Counted from the first letter of the stretch, positions 44,082 to 52,643 are shown. The stretch is 64,000 nucleotides of DNA from Pelosinus sp. UFO1 (GCF_000725345.1 NZ_CP008852.1:3650001-3714000), one strand, 5' to 3'. The notes: generated from the sequence alone by a model not told the origin. Made by a program: numbers and translations.

Positions 44082-44396
44082 TTACCTTGAAAATTTCTTT
44101 TGAGCCCAAGAATCCAGCTTTTGAATGTGCTTTTTACCGATGGTCAATCCGTAGACAATCAGCAACACAATAACGAGGGTAAACAAATCAATTTCTTCTG
44201 TTACAACAAAATTTACTACACCCAAGAGCACTTGCGGAATAACACCCGTAAGTACTAGTATTGCTGATGCTACTTTTAACCAAAACTGCGATTGCATTTT
44301 GTATCTTGCATAGAAGATGAAGATTGTTGCAGACCAAGCAAAAAACTCCAAGATGATTAAAATAGCCCATTTGTTTTCCATGATTAAGTTATACAT
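44082..44396 (-). CDS. Small membrane protein under guanidine riboswitch control, 104 aa
   Basis: Start chosen at 44396 because GGGGAGTG lies 7 bp upstream; the longer frame runs back into the riboswitch. Three hydrophobic segments: WAILIILEFFAWSATIFIFY (with a Glu inside the helix), VASAILVLTGVIPQVLLGVV and LFTLVIVLLIVYGLTIGKKH, then a basic tail. The size is close to small multidrug resistance/Gdx guanidinium exporters (about 105 aa, four helices, essential Glu in helix 1), but the sequence does not carry motifs I can match to that family. Sole gene after the riboswitch, so guanidine export or handling is the likely role. Confidence 0.7.
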   Translation of the reverse strand: MYNLIMENKWAILIILEFFAWSATIFIFYARYKMQSQFWLKVASAILVLTGVIPQVLLGVVNFVVTEEIDLFTLVIVLLIVYGLTIGKKHIQKLDSWAQKKFSR

Positions 44397-44474
44397 GTAA
44401 TTCACTCCCCAATTTCCACAAATATGAGCATTCATAGACTTCCTAAAAGCTTTCGTACATCTTCCCCTATCTAT

Positions 44475-44625
44475 GAATACAAAAAAAAGCCTTGAGAAGT
44501 GCATAAAGTACTCCCAGGCTTTTATCCTTCCGTGTACACAGCTTACTGTGCGCTTTCTCTCGGACCAGACTGGCATTGTTGCCACGGAACCCTAGAAAGC
44601 TTTTCTCATATTCACTTCGCAACAG
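44475..44625 (-). ncRNA. Guanidine-I (ykkC, RF00442-type) riboswitch with terminator
   Basis: On the minus strand the leader carries the conserved ykkC landmarks in order: TTTCTAGGGTTCCG, a short stem (TGGCA/TGCCA), CTGGTCCGAGAGAAAGCG, a CACAG/CTGTG stem, then ACACGGAAGGATAAAAGCC and TGGGAG. The AAAAGCCT of the aptamer end can instead pair with AAGGCTTTT at 44481-44495, giving an intrinsic terminator with a T run. That is the layout of an ON switch: ligand binding holds the aptamer and prevents termination. The PRPP and ppGpp subtypes share parts of this consensus, but the single small membrane protein downstream fits guanidine best. Confidence 0.9.
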
Positions 44626-44667
44626 AAACCACAACTATATTATATCACATTATCCATCATTGTAGCC

Positions 44668-44735
44668 CTGAAGAAACAAAGGGCCGGTTCATAAGCTTTT
44701 CTTTGAAAAACAATATCCCATATTTCTATTCTCCC
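44668..44735 (+). repeat. Composite repeat fragment, module 1 joined to linker
   Basis: AAACAAAGGGCCGGTTCATA followed by AGCTTTTCTTTGAAAAACAA and TATCCCATATTTCTATTCT; the hairpin module is missing. Confidence 0.6.
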
Positions 44736-44757
44736 CATTTTAAATACCTCAAAAATA

Positions 44758-44793
44758 AAAATACTATTTGTTAAAATCAACAAATAGTATTTT
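44758..44793 (-). terminator. Terminator downstream of the 118-aa gene
   Basis: Perfect 15-bp arms AAAATACTATTTGTT and AACAAATAGTATTTT with a 6-nt loop. Confidence 0.85.
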
Positions 44794-44833
44794 ATGAATA
44801 TAGCTCAATTTTCAATTTGTTATATATATCATT

Positions 44834-45190
44834 CTAATGAATCGAATTTGCCAAGTGAGTCTCTACTTCCTTATGGAAGAGACTGCTATTTAAATAAGAT
44901 TCTACAGCTGTATATAATTCTTCTGATATGCTAACTTCCCCATTAACAAGAGTATTGACTTTACTAGCTAACTCCAGTTCCCCATGTTTAACGAATTCTT
45001 GGCCAATTTTCTTTAGTTCTTCTGTATTGCCATTTTTTAAATTACGCACACTATTCATAATAAAATTTTCACAATGTGGTAAATATAAGTACTTATTTAA
45101 GTACTCCATTACTTCATCCTGTTCTCTTTTTTCCTGCCAGCAGCAATATGTTGATGTTAAAATGTTCACAATATTGGTTAAATGATCCAT
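44834..45190 (-). CDS. Hypothetical protein, 118 aa
   Basis: Helical soluble protein: LTNIVNILTSTYCCWQEKRE, then VMEYLNKYLYLPHCENFIMN and LKKIGQEFVKHGELELASKV. GGAGGAAA precedes the ATG. No family recognised. It lies upstream of a strong terminator and stands alone. Confidence 0.65.
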   Translation of the reverse strand: MDHLTNIVNILTSTYCCWQEKREQDEVMEYLNKYLYLPHCENFIMNSVRNLKNGNTEELKKIGQEFVKHGELELASKVNTLVNGEVSISEELYTAVESYLNSSLFHKEVETHLANSIH

Positions 45191-45552
45191 GGTATATTTC
45201 CTCCATTTTATTATTTATTATTGATTATTGGCCAAGTAAAATTGCTTAATCTAAAACATGTAACAAACAAAGATGTTACATTCTATAAAAGTAACCATGA
45301 GCGGATAAGACTTAGTATAAGGTCTATCTTGAATAACTTGCAATTAATTTCCGTGTATGACTTAACTATTTTTACTTTTATACTACCCCTCCTTATTCCA
45401 AAATAGAATGATCCTCATTCCTTATTATTATTGTTATTTCTACATTTTTCGAAATATTCCTGCTTTTAAACATATAAATGTTTGATTTTCTTAAGCGTTA
45501 AATTAAACCATTTATTTGGCAGAGCTGCCTGTTTTAAAAAATTACAGCAAAA
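45191..45552. other. Intergenic region without recognised gene
   Basis: About 360 AT-rich bp upstream of the 118-aa gene. I see no coding potential, repeat module or clear operator. Confidence 0.4.
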
Positions 45553-45573
45553 AACCCGCGAAATTCGCGGGTT
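45553..45573 (-). terminator. Terminator after the Gfo/Idh/MocA gene
   Basis: AACCCGCGAA and TTCGCGGGTT arms followed on the minus strand by six T residues. Confidence 0.85.
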
Positions 45574-45612
45574 CAATTCATTTCCGGATTTAATTGGTGG
45601 AGGCGATCCGCG

Positions 45613-45665
45613 AATCAAAGGGACGGTTCTTTTGGGTCATTCCCATCTTCTTGTCTCATGTATGG
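45613..45665 (+). repeat. Composite repeat, module 1
   Basis: ATCAAAGGGACGGTTCTTTT, then GGGTCATTCCCATCTTCTTG and TCTCATGTATGG, abutting the stop codon of the next minus-strand gene. Confidence 0.75.
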
Positions 45666-46622
45666 TTATATCCTTCCCCATTGTTTTCTAACTTCATCCA
45701 TTGTATTCATTACATCAATCGATAAATCCAATGTATTTTCATTATTCTTATGTAAAATATAGTGATTCATCGCTTCAACTTCATAGAGTAATGCTTTTGA
45801 AGTTTCACCAGCTTCTACCTCTTCCACTCTTCCATCCAAGTAGTTTATAGTAGCTGTCGAGGCTCTTGGGAAATTATCTACCGTAATAAATCCTAATTCC
45901 CCGGAAATAACACCTCTCTTGGGCATTTTTGCTCTCATGGTTAAAGAAATTACAGCCATTTCATCCATAGAATTTTTGAGCACTATTCCAGATTGTTCAT
46001 CTACACCGGTTTCGAACTTTTTCATCGTAGTTAGAATTTCATTAGGCTGGTTAGAGAAAAAATATCTAGAAAAAGAAATAGCATATGTCCCAATATCAAG
46101 AAGAGCTCCTCCTGCTAATTCTTTGCTAAAAAAACGATTGGTAACATCATATTCTTTACAGCTTCCAAAAGATACCTGAATCATTTTAAGTTTTCCAATT
46201 TTCCCCGAATGAATCATATGACGTAACTTTTTATATAATGGCATATGATAAATAGTCATGGCCTCTGCCATTATTAGATTCTTCTGCTTTGCTAAATTAG
46301 CTACTTCTTTTAATTGCGTACCATTTATAGTGATTGCTTTTTCGCATAATACATGTTTATTATTGTTAAGACTCTCCATTATATATTCATAATGATTACT
46401 ATGAGGAGTAGATATATAAACTACATCAATTTCATCATCTTTTAACATTTCTTCATAGCTACCATAAGCTCTTTCAATATGATAGTGGCTTGCAAATTCT
46501 TGTGATTTTTTTAAAGATCTTGATCCGACAGCATATATACTTCCATTAACTTCAATAATAGCTTTTGCAAAGTCTGATGCAATGGCTCCCGGCCCTAATA
46601 TCGCCCATTTTATCTTCTTCAT
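45666..46622 (-). CDS. Gfo/Idh/MocA family NAD(P)-dependent oxidoreductase
   Basis: About 318 residues from the ATG at 46622 (CGGAGGGAG upstream); the frame runs open further into the repeat. The Rossmann start is KKIKWAILGPGAIASDFAKA, followed by VYISTPHSNHYEYIMESLNN and KHVLCEKAITINGTQLKEVA, which holds the catalytic EKA/P-type Lys. The C-terminal domain shows SKELAGGALLDIGTYAISFS. Members act on cyclic sugars or dihydrodiols; the substrate is not predictable. Confidence 0.92.
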   Translation of the reverse strand: MKKIKWAILGPGAIASDFAKAIIEVNGSIYAVGSRSLKKSQEFASHYHIERAYGSYEEMLKDDEIDVVYISTPHSNHYEYIMESLNNNKHVLCEKAITINGTQLKEVANLAKQKNLIMAEAMTIYHMPLYKKLRHMIHSGKIGKLKMIQVSFGSCKEYDVTNRFFSKELAGGALLDIGTYAISFSRYFFSNQPNEILTTMKKFETGVDEQSGIVLKNSMDEMAVISLTMRAKMPKRGVISGELGFITVDNFPRASTATINYLDGRVEEVEAGETSKALLYEVEAMNHYILHKNNENTLDLSIDVMNTMDEVRKQWGRI

Positions 46623-46683
46623 ATGTTTCTCCCTCCGAGTCACGTCCCGCCAATTTTGAAAATCCAATAGATTTATATGTTCT

Positions 46684-46765
46684 TTTATATTATTCCTATT
46701 TACCATTAAAATACAAAACTCCTGCAAGACTACGATACTTGCAGGAGTTTGATCGTTATAGATTT
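46684..46765 (+). repeat. Composite repeat, linker and diverged hairpin
   Basis: TTTACCATTAAAATACAAAA followed by CTCCTGCAAGACTACGATAC and TTGCAGGAG; the loop has diverged while the arms are kept. Confidence 0.8.
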
Positions 46766-46818
46766 TTTAGACAAAATATTACTAAATGGTAAACTGTCGA
46801 AAATTAGTTCTAACTATT

Positions 46819-46875
46819 TTAAGTTTTTTTTACATTAAGGAAAACGTAACTACCAATCATATCACAATCGTCATT
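46819..46875 (-). pseudogene. 3' fragment of a paralogue of the 80-aa gene at 43612
   Basis: Minus-strand NDDCDMIGSYVFLNVKKT followed by TAA matches the end of the 43612 protein (NDDCDIIGIYVFLNVEKKT) with few changes. Upstream codons are unrelated, so only the tail remains. A module 1 repeat (ATCGAGGGGACGGTTC) lies about 80 bp away. Confidence 0.7.
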
Positions 46876-47309
46876 AAAAAATCCCTCTCAACTGTCGTGG
46901 CAAAAAGGCCTTTTTCAGATCTTAATTGTATAGACTTTCACCAACAAGGAAAAATCGAGGGGACGGTTCTTTTTGATTCAGAGTCTACTATGGCTCATTA
47001 GCAAGACAAAAGAGTAACATTGTCTCTTTTCTTTCTCCTTGTGTTATAAATATATATCTTTCAGTAGAGGTAATTAACTACAAAATAATTTATTCTAAAC
47101 TATAGATCCAAATAGCCTTGTAAGCTTATAGAAATTAATGACCACACAATCGGAGGCATTATGCGTAACTTTATAGTGTACAGTGTCCCTATGACTCCTC
47201 TAGTTGGGTGAAGTCGAGATAAGACCATGTAGATGAATGACAAAAAATGTCGTAATTGATATAATATAGAAAATCAAGTAGAGGAACATGAAAGGAATTA
47301 ATTCATTCA
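46876..47309. other. Intergenic region ahead of the diguanylate cyclase
   Basis: Holds a degenerate module 1 (about 46952-46985) and a small hairpin (AAAAGAG/CTCTTTT, 47008-47030). No further gene seen. GAAAGGAAT about 14 bp before the cyclase ATG is the probable ribosome binding site. Confidence 0.4.
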
Positions 47310-48497
47310 ATGATAAATATTACAGCCATAATTAAAACCGTTCCCTTTGGTCTATTAGCACTAACCAGCCTTCTTTTTTCCGAGTTGACGATAGATACTA
47401 TGCTTAGTACAAACCTCTATAATGTTTCGTATGCTTTATTTTTGGTCGGTATGTTGTTTAGCTGGTGGTTTAATCGCAGTCGTGTGTTTTTTTTGTTGGT
47501 TACATTTGCTCTATCTGACTGGGCCTTAAGTAACACTGCGGCGGAAATCGTTGGACTTCCTTTTTATAAAGCCTCAATTTTTTCGATTGTCTGTATGGTT
47601 ATCCCAGTTAATATTTTAATCTTCTCTTCGATAAAGGAGCGCGGTATTTTCAATACCTGGGGCTTGCTACGGTTCGGTCTTATTTTTCTCGAACTATTTT
47701 TTATTGCTGCGGCAGTTATAACAAAGGATAGTGATTTGCTCAAGCTATTCACTCAACGGTTGGTTTCGCTGGACTTGGCAAGAGTTACGATTCCGCAACC
47801 TGCATTGTTGGCCGCTGGTATTACACTACTGTGGCTAGTTAAAAAACAGTTAACACAGCCCTCTAATCTAAATAATGCTTTCATCGCAGTACTTTTTGCT
47901 GCTTTGATAGGACTGCAACTCAAGACCAATGTAATGGCAGTACCAATTTTCTTTTGTGCTGCCGGCCTCATGCTGCTTACAGCAGTTATTCAGGATTCCT
48001 ATTCCATGGCCTATCTGGATGAACTAACAGGTTTGCCTGCGCGTCGTGCGCTTAAAGAAGAACTTATGAAGCTGCACGGTGATTACACTGTTGCTATGCT
48101 AGATATTGATTTTTTCAAAAAGTTTAATGATACTTATGGGCATGACACGGGAGATGAAGTCTTGCGCTTAGTGGCATCCGTACTCAAAGGAGTGACTGGT
48201 GGCGGAAAGGCCTTCCGCTATGGCGGAGAAGAGTTTACCATTATTTTCCCACGCACTAAAATTGCAGATGCATTGCCGCATCTAGAAGAGCTGCGTGCCG
48301 CCGTAGAGAAAACTCCTTTTACTTATCAAAAAGAGAAAAAAGGGAAGAAATCTTCTGCTAAAAAGCTTTTTGTAACAATTAGCATCGGAGCCGCTGAACG
48401 CAGCGAAAAAAATAAAATAACTGAGAACGTCATGAAAGCCGCCGATACCGCCCTATATCGTGCCAAGAAAAAGGGACGTAATTGTGTAAGTAAATAA
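47310..48497 (+). CDS. Membrane-bound GGDEF diguanylate cyclase
   Basis: 395 residues. Seven to eight hydrophobic segments fill residues 1-230, followed by a GGDEF domain (YLDELTGLPARRALKEELMK, AMLDIDFFKKFNDTYGHDTG) with the active-site variant GGEEF at about 305-309. The residues just upstream (VTGGGKAFRY) lack the RxxD inhibitory site, so product inhibition is unlikely. It makes cyclic di-GMP, with input probably through the membrane part. It stands alone, followed by a transposase remnant. Confidence 0.93.
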   Translation: MINITAIIKTVPFGLLALTSLLFSELTIDTMLSTNLYNVSYALFLVGMLFSWWFNRSRVFFLLVTFALSDWALSNTAAEIVGLPFYKASIFSIVCMVIPVNILIFSSIKERGIFNTWGLLRFGLIFLELFFIAAAVITKDSDLLKLFTQRLVSLDLARVTIPQPALLAAGITLLWLVKKQLTQPSNLNNAFIAVLFAALIGLQLKTNVMAVPIFFCAAGLMLLTAVIQDSYSMAYLDELTGLPARRALKEELMKLHGDYTVAMLDIDFFKKFNDTYGHDTGDEVLRLVASVLKGVTGGGKAFRYGGEEFTIIFPRTKIADALPHLEELRAAVEKTPFTYQKEKKGKKSSAKKLFVTISIGAAERSEKNKITENVMKAADTALYRAKKKGRNCVSK

Positions 48498-48559
48498 TCT
48501 TTACTTACATCTTTTATTTTCCCACCCTTTATGAGACAAGGGGACAGTTTCCTGTCCCA

Positions 48560-48612
48560 CTAGATCCTATCAATCACACTTTTTAGATGATCCTGTTATC
48601 CTAGCTAATTCC
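48560..48612 (-). pseudogene. Transposase 3'-end remnant, frameshifted
   Basis: Minus-strand ELARITGSSKK then, after a one-base insertion, SVIDRI-TAG, followed by GTGGGACAGGAAACTGTCCCC. Same junction as at 783-984. Confidence 0.6.
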
Positions 48613-48643
48613 ATAGAGCACCTATCAAAAAACAAATCATTCG

Positions 48644-49321
48644 TCATCCCTGCCAAATACTTCTGATCTTTGACATAATTGCATAATATCGCTGCTGTTT
48701 TCTTAAGAACGAAGGGCTACTCCTAAAAATCACTAGCGCTTTTTGAAACATTTCTCTAGCTTCTTTTACGTATCCCTCTTTATGAAAAACAACTCCCACT
48801 TCATAGTAGATTTTAGGATTTCCATATTCAAATATTTTTTCCATATATGCACCAATTTGCTCTCGATGTTCTTCTTTTTTCAAGCTATACTCTATTAGAT
48901 ATACATAAGGAAATCCGTATTGAATCTTCGGATTAATTTTCAGAGCACTCTCCAGCGCTTCCTTTCCAAGTTCTAATTCCCCCATCCTAATACGTGCTAC
49001 GCCTAAATAATATTCGATGTCAGGATGTTCTTGTATTAAATCATGCGCTTTTTCCAAGTGTTGCCGTCCTTCTTGCATATTTCCGCTTTCCACTTGCAGT
49101 GCACCTATTTGATAAAGGATATGGCCTGGAGAAGGACTAAACTCAAGTTCCCTTTTTAGTTTTGCTATTTTTCGCCAGCGACTTAGTGGTTTAATGAAAT
49201 CCGGTAAAGCACCAATATACCGCCTGTCGATAATGGCATAAACAATTACCATTAAGACAAGCGCTGTAAACGGATTTTCAGAAAATTGCCTAAGAATGAC
49301 ATATAAAAAGAAAAACTTAAT
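48644..49321 (-). CDS. Membrane-anchored TPR protein, probable ATT start
   Basis: About 225 residues if translation starts at ATT (49319-49321), which has GGGGGTG at 49327-49333, a 5-bp gap. The frame is open from there and encodes a plausible N-terminal helix (KFFFLYVILRQFSENPFTAL). The first ATG, at 49252, has no ribosome binding site and would cut this segment. Downstream are TPR-like repeats (PGHILYQIGALQVESGNMQE, HPDIEYYLGVARIRMGELEL, NPKIYYEVGVVFHKEGYVKE). It is probably a scaffold facing the cytoplasm. Confidence 0.75.
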   Translation of the reverse strand: MKFFFLYVILRQFSENPFTALVLMVIVYAIIDRRYIGALPDFIKPLSRWRKIAKLKRELEFSPSPGHILYQIGALQVESGNMQEGRQHLEKAHDLIQEHPDIEYYLGVARIRMGELELGKEALESALKINPKIQYGFPYVYLIEYSLKKEEHREQIGAYMEKIFEYGNPKIYYEVGVVFHKEGYVKEAREMFQKALVIFRSSPSFLRKQQRYYAIMSKIRSIWQG

Positions 49322-49361
49322 GATAACACCCCCAATAACTATTAGATCATTATATTTACAA

Positions 49362-49392
49362 AAGACTCAAAGGGACGGTTCTTTTGAAATAC
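49362..49392 (+). repeat. Composite repeat, module 1
   Basis: AGACTCAAAGGGACGGTTCT followed by TTTGAAATAC, overlapping the 3' border of the acetyltransferase gene. Confidence 0.7.
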
Positions 49393-49393
49393 T

Positions 49394-49822
49394 CTATTCT
49401 TGCCAATCCATTAGATATTCTGTAAATCCAGAATCCTTATTAGCTTGTTCAACTTGTATTTTAAAACCACATCTCTTATAAAAATTGACTGCGTCAATAT
49501 TTTCAACATAAACAGCTAATTCTAATTTTGAATATAAAGCCTTGCAATGATCGATTAGTTTTAGGCCAATTTCCTGTCCCTGATACTCTTTCGCAACAAA
49601 TAATGCTCCAATAAAAAAACCTTCAATGATACTAATAAATCCTTTAATAATACTATCTTCTTCATAAATGAATGTTCTCGCCATGGGCATGTATTGCTCT
49701 TTTACAACATCATAGTTATCAACCCAATAATTTTCTCGAATAAAATGATGAGCATTAATATTAGTATCTAACCATATTTTCATAACTGCATCTATTTTAT
49801 TCTTTTCAAAATCTTTAATCAT
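49394..49822 (-). CDS. GNAT family N-acetyltransferase
   Basis: 142 residues. VMKIWLDTNINAHHFIRENY opens the fold; the acetyl-CoA loop is GALFVAKEYQGQEIGLKLID; the end has ELAVYVENIDAVNFYKRCGF. This matches the PhnO/YjaB-like GNAT group. Substrate unknown. The last codons lie next to a repeat module. Confidence 0.9.
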   Translation of the reverse strand: MIKDFEKNKIDAVMKIWLDTNINAHHFIRENYWVDNYDVVKEQYMPMARTFIYEEDSIIKGFISIIEGFFIGALFVAKEYQGQEIGLKLIDHCKALYSKLELAVYVENIDAVNFYKRCGFKIQVEQANKDSGFTEYLMDWQE

Positions 49823-49921
49823 ACATTCTCCTATTAAAATAAACCATGTGGATGATAGGTACTTTTATCGCATGACATCAGTATCCCATATTTCTATCTT
49901 ATTTACCATTAAAATAAAACG

Positions 49922-49961
49922 AAACTAGGCCCAATCTCATCAAAAGGATTGGGCCTAGTTT
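49922..49961. terminator. Bidirectional hairpin terminator
   Basis: Perfect 14-bp arms AAACTAGGCCCAAT and ATTGGGCCTAGTTT, directly after a linker fragment of the composite repeat (49870-49918). Confidence 0.8.
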
Positions 49962-50095
49962 ACTATTTTACATGATACACAGGGGATGATCCTCAATTAT
50001 CGCTTTATAAAAGAATGGTTCTTACTTCACTTACTAATTGTCTGTCAATACTGGATTCATGTGTATACCGCCCTAGCTGTTGCTTAAAAATGGAA

Positions 50096-50392
50096 CTATG
50101 CTTTTGGAGATTCATAACATACGGCTGCTCCAGCTTCTAACTCGCCCTCAATATATTTGGATACTTCGATATGCACTGGATGAATCAAATACGCATCAAA
50201 CTCTTCCATAGAAGCAAATTCCGTAATCAATATAATGTCATAGGATGACTTCCCGTGGCGTATATCCACTTCTACTTTCAAATCACGGAGAAATTCAATT
50301 TTCCCTCGCATACTCAGCAATATGTCCCTCATCTTTACAATATTGTCGTTGTTCCTATCCTTCAGCTTTAAAAGCAGATTATTTATGATCAT
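50096..50392 (-). CDS. Dabb (stress-responsive alpha/beta barrel) family protein
   Basis: 98 residues, standard length. NLLLKLKDRNNDNIVKMRDI, then VDIRHGKSSYDIILITEFAS and FDAYLIHPVHIEVSKYI match the dimeric ferredoxin-like Dabb family. Function is usually unknown. It is the last gene of the WYL-SDR-NTF2 unit. Confidence 0.88.
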   Translation of the reverse strand: MIINNLLLKLKDRNNDNIVKMRDILLSMRGKIEFLRDLKVEVDIRHGKSSYDIILITEFASMEEFDAYLIHPVHIEVSKYIEGELEAGAAVCYESPKA

Positions 50393-50443
50393 TCTAAAGC
50401 CTCCTATTTAGTATTAGTTACTGGTAATTATTAAGTTTAACAA

Positions 50444-50782
50444 TCAATCGCCAGTCAGTCGGATGCTCAACATACTAATCCTGCCTTCATTGATGATGAA
50501 GTGGAAATCAAGAGAGGCTGGACTCCCATCGAAGTTTCCAGAAACTTGAGCGGTGAGGACTGTTTCTTTGTCTCGCTCGACGAGGGCAGTTGCCTCTAGG
50601 GTGAATTGATATTTTTCAATGCTAGCGTCAGTCCATTTTTTGATGGCATTCGTACCACGAATTTCCTGTCCTTCATCATGAACAATGGCATCATTTGCAA
50701 AGCAGGCAATTACTGCATCGCTGTTATGATCATTCTTTGCCTGAACAAAATCCGCAATAAGCTGTGGTAATTTTATCGACAT
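50444..50782 (-). CDS. SnoaL-like/NTF2-fold protein
   Basis: 112 residues: LIADFVQAKNDHNSDAVIAC then FANDAIVHDEGQEIRGTNAI and a C-terminal FHFIINEGRISMLSIRLTGD. This is the SnoaL_2 pattern. It lies between SDR and Dabb genes on one strand, suggesting joint action on a small organic compound. Confidence 0.85.
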   Translation of the reverse strand: MSIKLPQLIADFVQAKNDHNSDAVIACFANDAIVHDEGQEIRGTNAIKKWTDASIEKYQFTLEATALVERDKETVLTAQVSGNFDGSPASLDFHFIINEGRISMLSIRLTGD

Positions 50783-50847
50783 ACTTATCCTCTCCTACTT
50801 GTTTTGTAATTAATGCTACTATTTCCTGTACGTTCCTCTGCCCCCCA

Positions 50848-51636
50848 TCAGATTGTACGAATAGTTCCTCCATCGATGATATATTCGCAACCAGTAATAT
50901 ACGAAGCCCGGTCAGATATCAGAAAGGCCACGAGTTCAGCTACTTCATCGGGACGACCTGGACGTCCAAGTGGAATACCTCCTAGGGAATTCATCATTTC
51001 CAGCCGGGCACTGTCATAATCGCTGCCCGAATCCTTAGCTAACCGCTCGATTAGTCTCTCTGCAGCCATCGTTTCTATGAAACCAGGTGCAACGGAATTG
51101 ACCCGCACTCCGTGAGGCGCGACCTGGTTGGCTAGTCCTTTGCTGTAATTTGTCAAAGCCGCCTTCGCTGCAGAATAGGCCAAAGTCTCAGTTGCTGGGA
51201 AGAGTCGCCTGATTGATGTAATGTGAATGATAACACCGGCGCCCTGTTCCAACATCGAAGGCAGCAGTGCTCGATCTAGACGAACAGCTGAGAATAAATT
51301 TGTGTTAAAAATCTGTTGCCAGTTATCATCACTCATTGCCAGAGCTCCCTCAATCGAAACAGAAGATCCCCCTACAGTATTGACCAAAATATCTATACCA
51401 CCAAAACGTTCAAGCACCTCCTTGGAAATCTTCCCTACTCCTTCAGGGGTGCTGACGTCAGCTTGGATGAACAAGTCTGCCACTGGGGCATCATTAGGAA
51501 TGGATCGAGCTGTAGTTATAACCGTTGCCCCAGCATTCTTAAGACGCTTAACAATCGCTTCGCCAATACCTTTCGTTCCACCTGTGACCAAAATTCGCTT
51601 GCCTTTAAATTCATTTACATTAAATGAGTTACCCAT
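50848..51636 (-). CDS. Short-chain dehydrogenase/reductase (SDR)
   Basis: About 262 residues from the ATG at 51636, 9 bp after GAAGGA; a longer open frame lacks a site. Cofactor motif KRILVTGGTKGIGEAIVKRL, NTVGGSS in place of NAG, catalytic AYSAAKAALTNYSKGLANQV, and the C-terminal SYITGCEYIIDGGTIRTI. Likely an NAD(P)-dependent oxidoreductase of an unknown alcohol or ketone. A copy of the WYL operator motif lies about 70-90 bp upstream. Confidence 0.92.
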   Translation of the reverse strand: MGNSFNVNEFKGKRILVTGGTKGIGEAIVKRLKNAGATVITTARSIPNDAPVADLFIQADVSTPEGVGKISKEVLERFGGIDILVNTVGGSSVSIEGALAMSDDNWQQIFNTNLFSAVRLDRALLPSMLEQGAGVIIHITSIRRLFPATETLAYSAAKAALTNYSKGLANQVAPHGVRVNSVAPGFIETMAAERLIERLAKDSGSDYDSARLEMMNSLGGIPLGRPGRPDEVAELVAFLISDRASYITGCEYIIDGGTIRTI

Positions 51637-51702
51637 TATCATGTTCCTTCTTTCCCTTTTTTCATTGTAGGATTCTACCTCTTTTTCAATTATACACACG
51701 AT

Positions 51703-51726
51703 AATAAGACAGCTGTATGTCATATT
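51703..51726. promoter_or_regulatory. WYL-regulator operator copy upstream of the SDR gene
   Basis: AATAAGACA-GCTG-TATGTCATATT, identical to the site at 52673-52696 except for the four central bases. The core GACA-N6-TGTC is palindromic. It overlaps the WYL gene's end by a few bases short of its stop and precedes the SDR start. Confidence 0.75.
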
Positions 51727-51734
51727 AAGATGGA

Positions 51735-52643
51735 CTACTCATACATTTTTAAAGCTTGTTTCATCTCATTTGCAATGATTTTCCTAATATGCTCTGGCTT
51801 TAATACCTCAACAGAGGAGCCAAATGACATTATGTAGCCATAAACCCATTCATCCTCAGGAAAAGCAATGTCTACGTCAAAACTTCCGTCGTCATTTTCT
51901 GTAATAAACGAATCATCAAAATCATCATAAAGTCGATTCAAAACCTTTGCCTGAAATCGCAGTTTTAACTGAACCGGTGGCTTTGAGAATTCTTTCATTT
52001 CTTCTGTTTGCTGCCCTGATAATATCTTTGGCACAAATTCTTCTGACCTTACTTCAAGATTTTTCAACCTAGAAATGCGAAAAGTCCTATGACCTTGACG
52101 TTGTCTACAATAGGCAACTAAATACCATGAATTTCCCTTGAATATAAGTTTTTCAGGTTCTGCTAAACGACTGCTTCTATGACCGTTTGAGTTTACATAT
52201 TCAAAATGAATGACCTTTCTTTCCAGCATAGCTCTCTTGATATCATTAAACTTATTTTTCTCATTAGGTATGCTTCCCCAATGTGAAAAGTCAATTTCTA
52301 CCCAGTCATTATTAAGAGTGTTTTTGAACATGGCACCAAATTTTTCAAGTACTATGTCAAGTTCAGGATATTTAGTTGCTTGCAGTGTTTTAACGGCCAA
52401 TAGCAAACTTTCCCTTTCCTTATCGGAAATAAACGTTCTATTCATAACATAGTTTTCTAAGAGTGATATTCCTCCCCTATTTCCCTTATTCATGTATACA
52501 GGTATCCCAGTTGAAGAAAGTACATCAATATCCCTATAAATGGTCCTAGTCGAAACTCCAAAACGATCAGCAAGTTCTTTTGCTGTAACCGTCCCTTTAT
52601 TGAGTAAGATTATTGTTATTTCAAATAAACGATTTATTTTCAT
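51735..52643 (-). CDS. YafY-type HTH/WYL-domain transcriptional regulator
   Basis: About 302 residues from the ATG at 52643 (GGGTGATG upstream). The N-terminal HTH is INRLFEITIILLNKGTVTAK then ELADRFGVSTRTIYRDIDVL. The WYL domain has AEPEKLIFKGNSWYLVAYCR and the ligand-binding RTFRISRLKNLEV, followed by a WCX tail. Two matching operator copies, before this gene and before the SDR gene, indicate that it controls itself and the SDR-NTF2-Dabb unit. Confidence 0.92.
   Translation of the reverse strand: MKINRLFEITIILLNKGTVTAKELADRFGVSTRTIYRDIDVLSSTGIPVYMNKGNRGGISLLENYVMNRTFISDKERESLLLAVKTLQATKYPELDIVLEKFGAMFKNTLNNDWVEIDFSHWGSIPNEKNKFNDIKRAMLERKVIHFEYVNSNGHRSSRLAEPEKLIFKGNSWYLVAYCRQRQGHRTFRISRLKNLEVRSEEFVPKILSGQQTEEMKEFSKPPVQLKLRFQAKVLNRLYDDFDDSFITENDDGSFDVDIAFPEDEWVYGYIMSFGSSVEVLKPEHIRKIIANEMKQALKMYE

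Noticed and set aside
45597-45608. TGGTGGAGGCGA, the reverse complement of a tRNA/tmRNA-like 3' end (TCGCCTCCACCA), next to a terminator
   Set aside because: The bases before it do not form a proper T-arm with correct spacing and no tRNA body is present. It could be an old attachment-site remnant, but 12 bases are too few to claim one.
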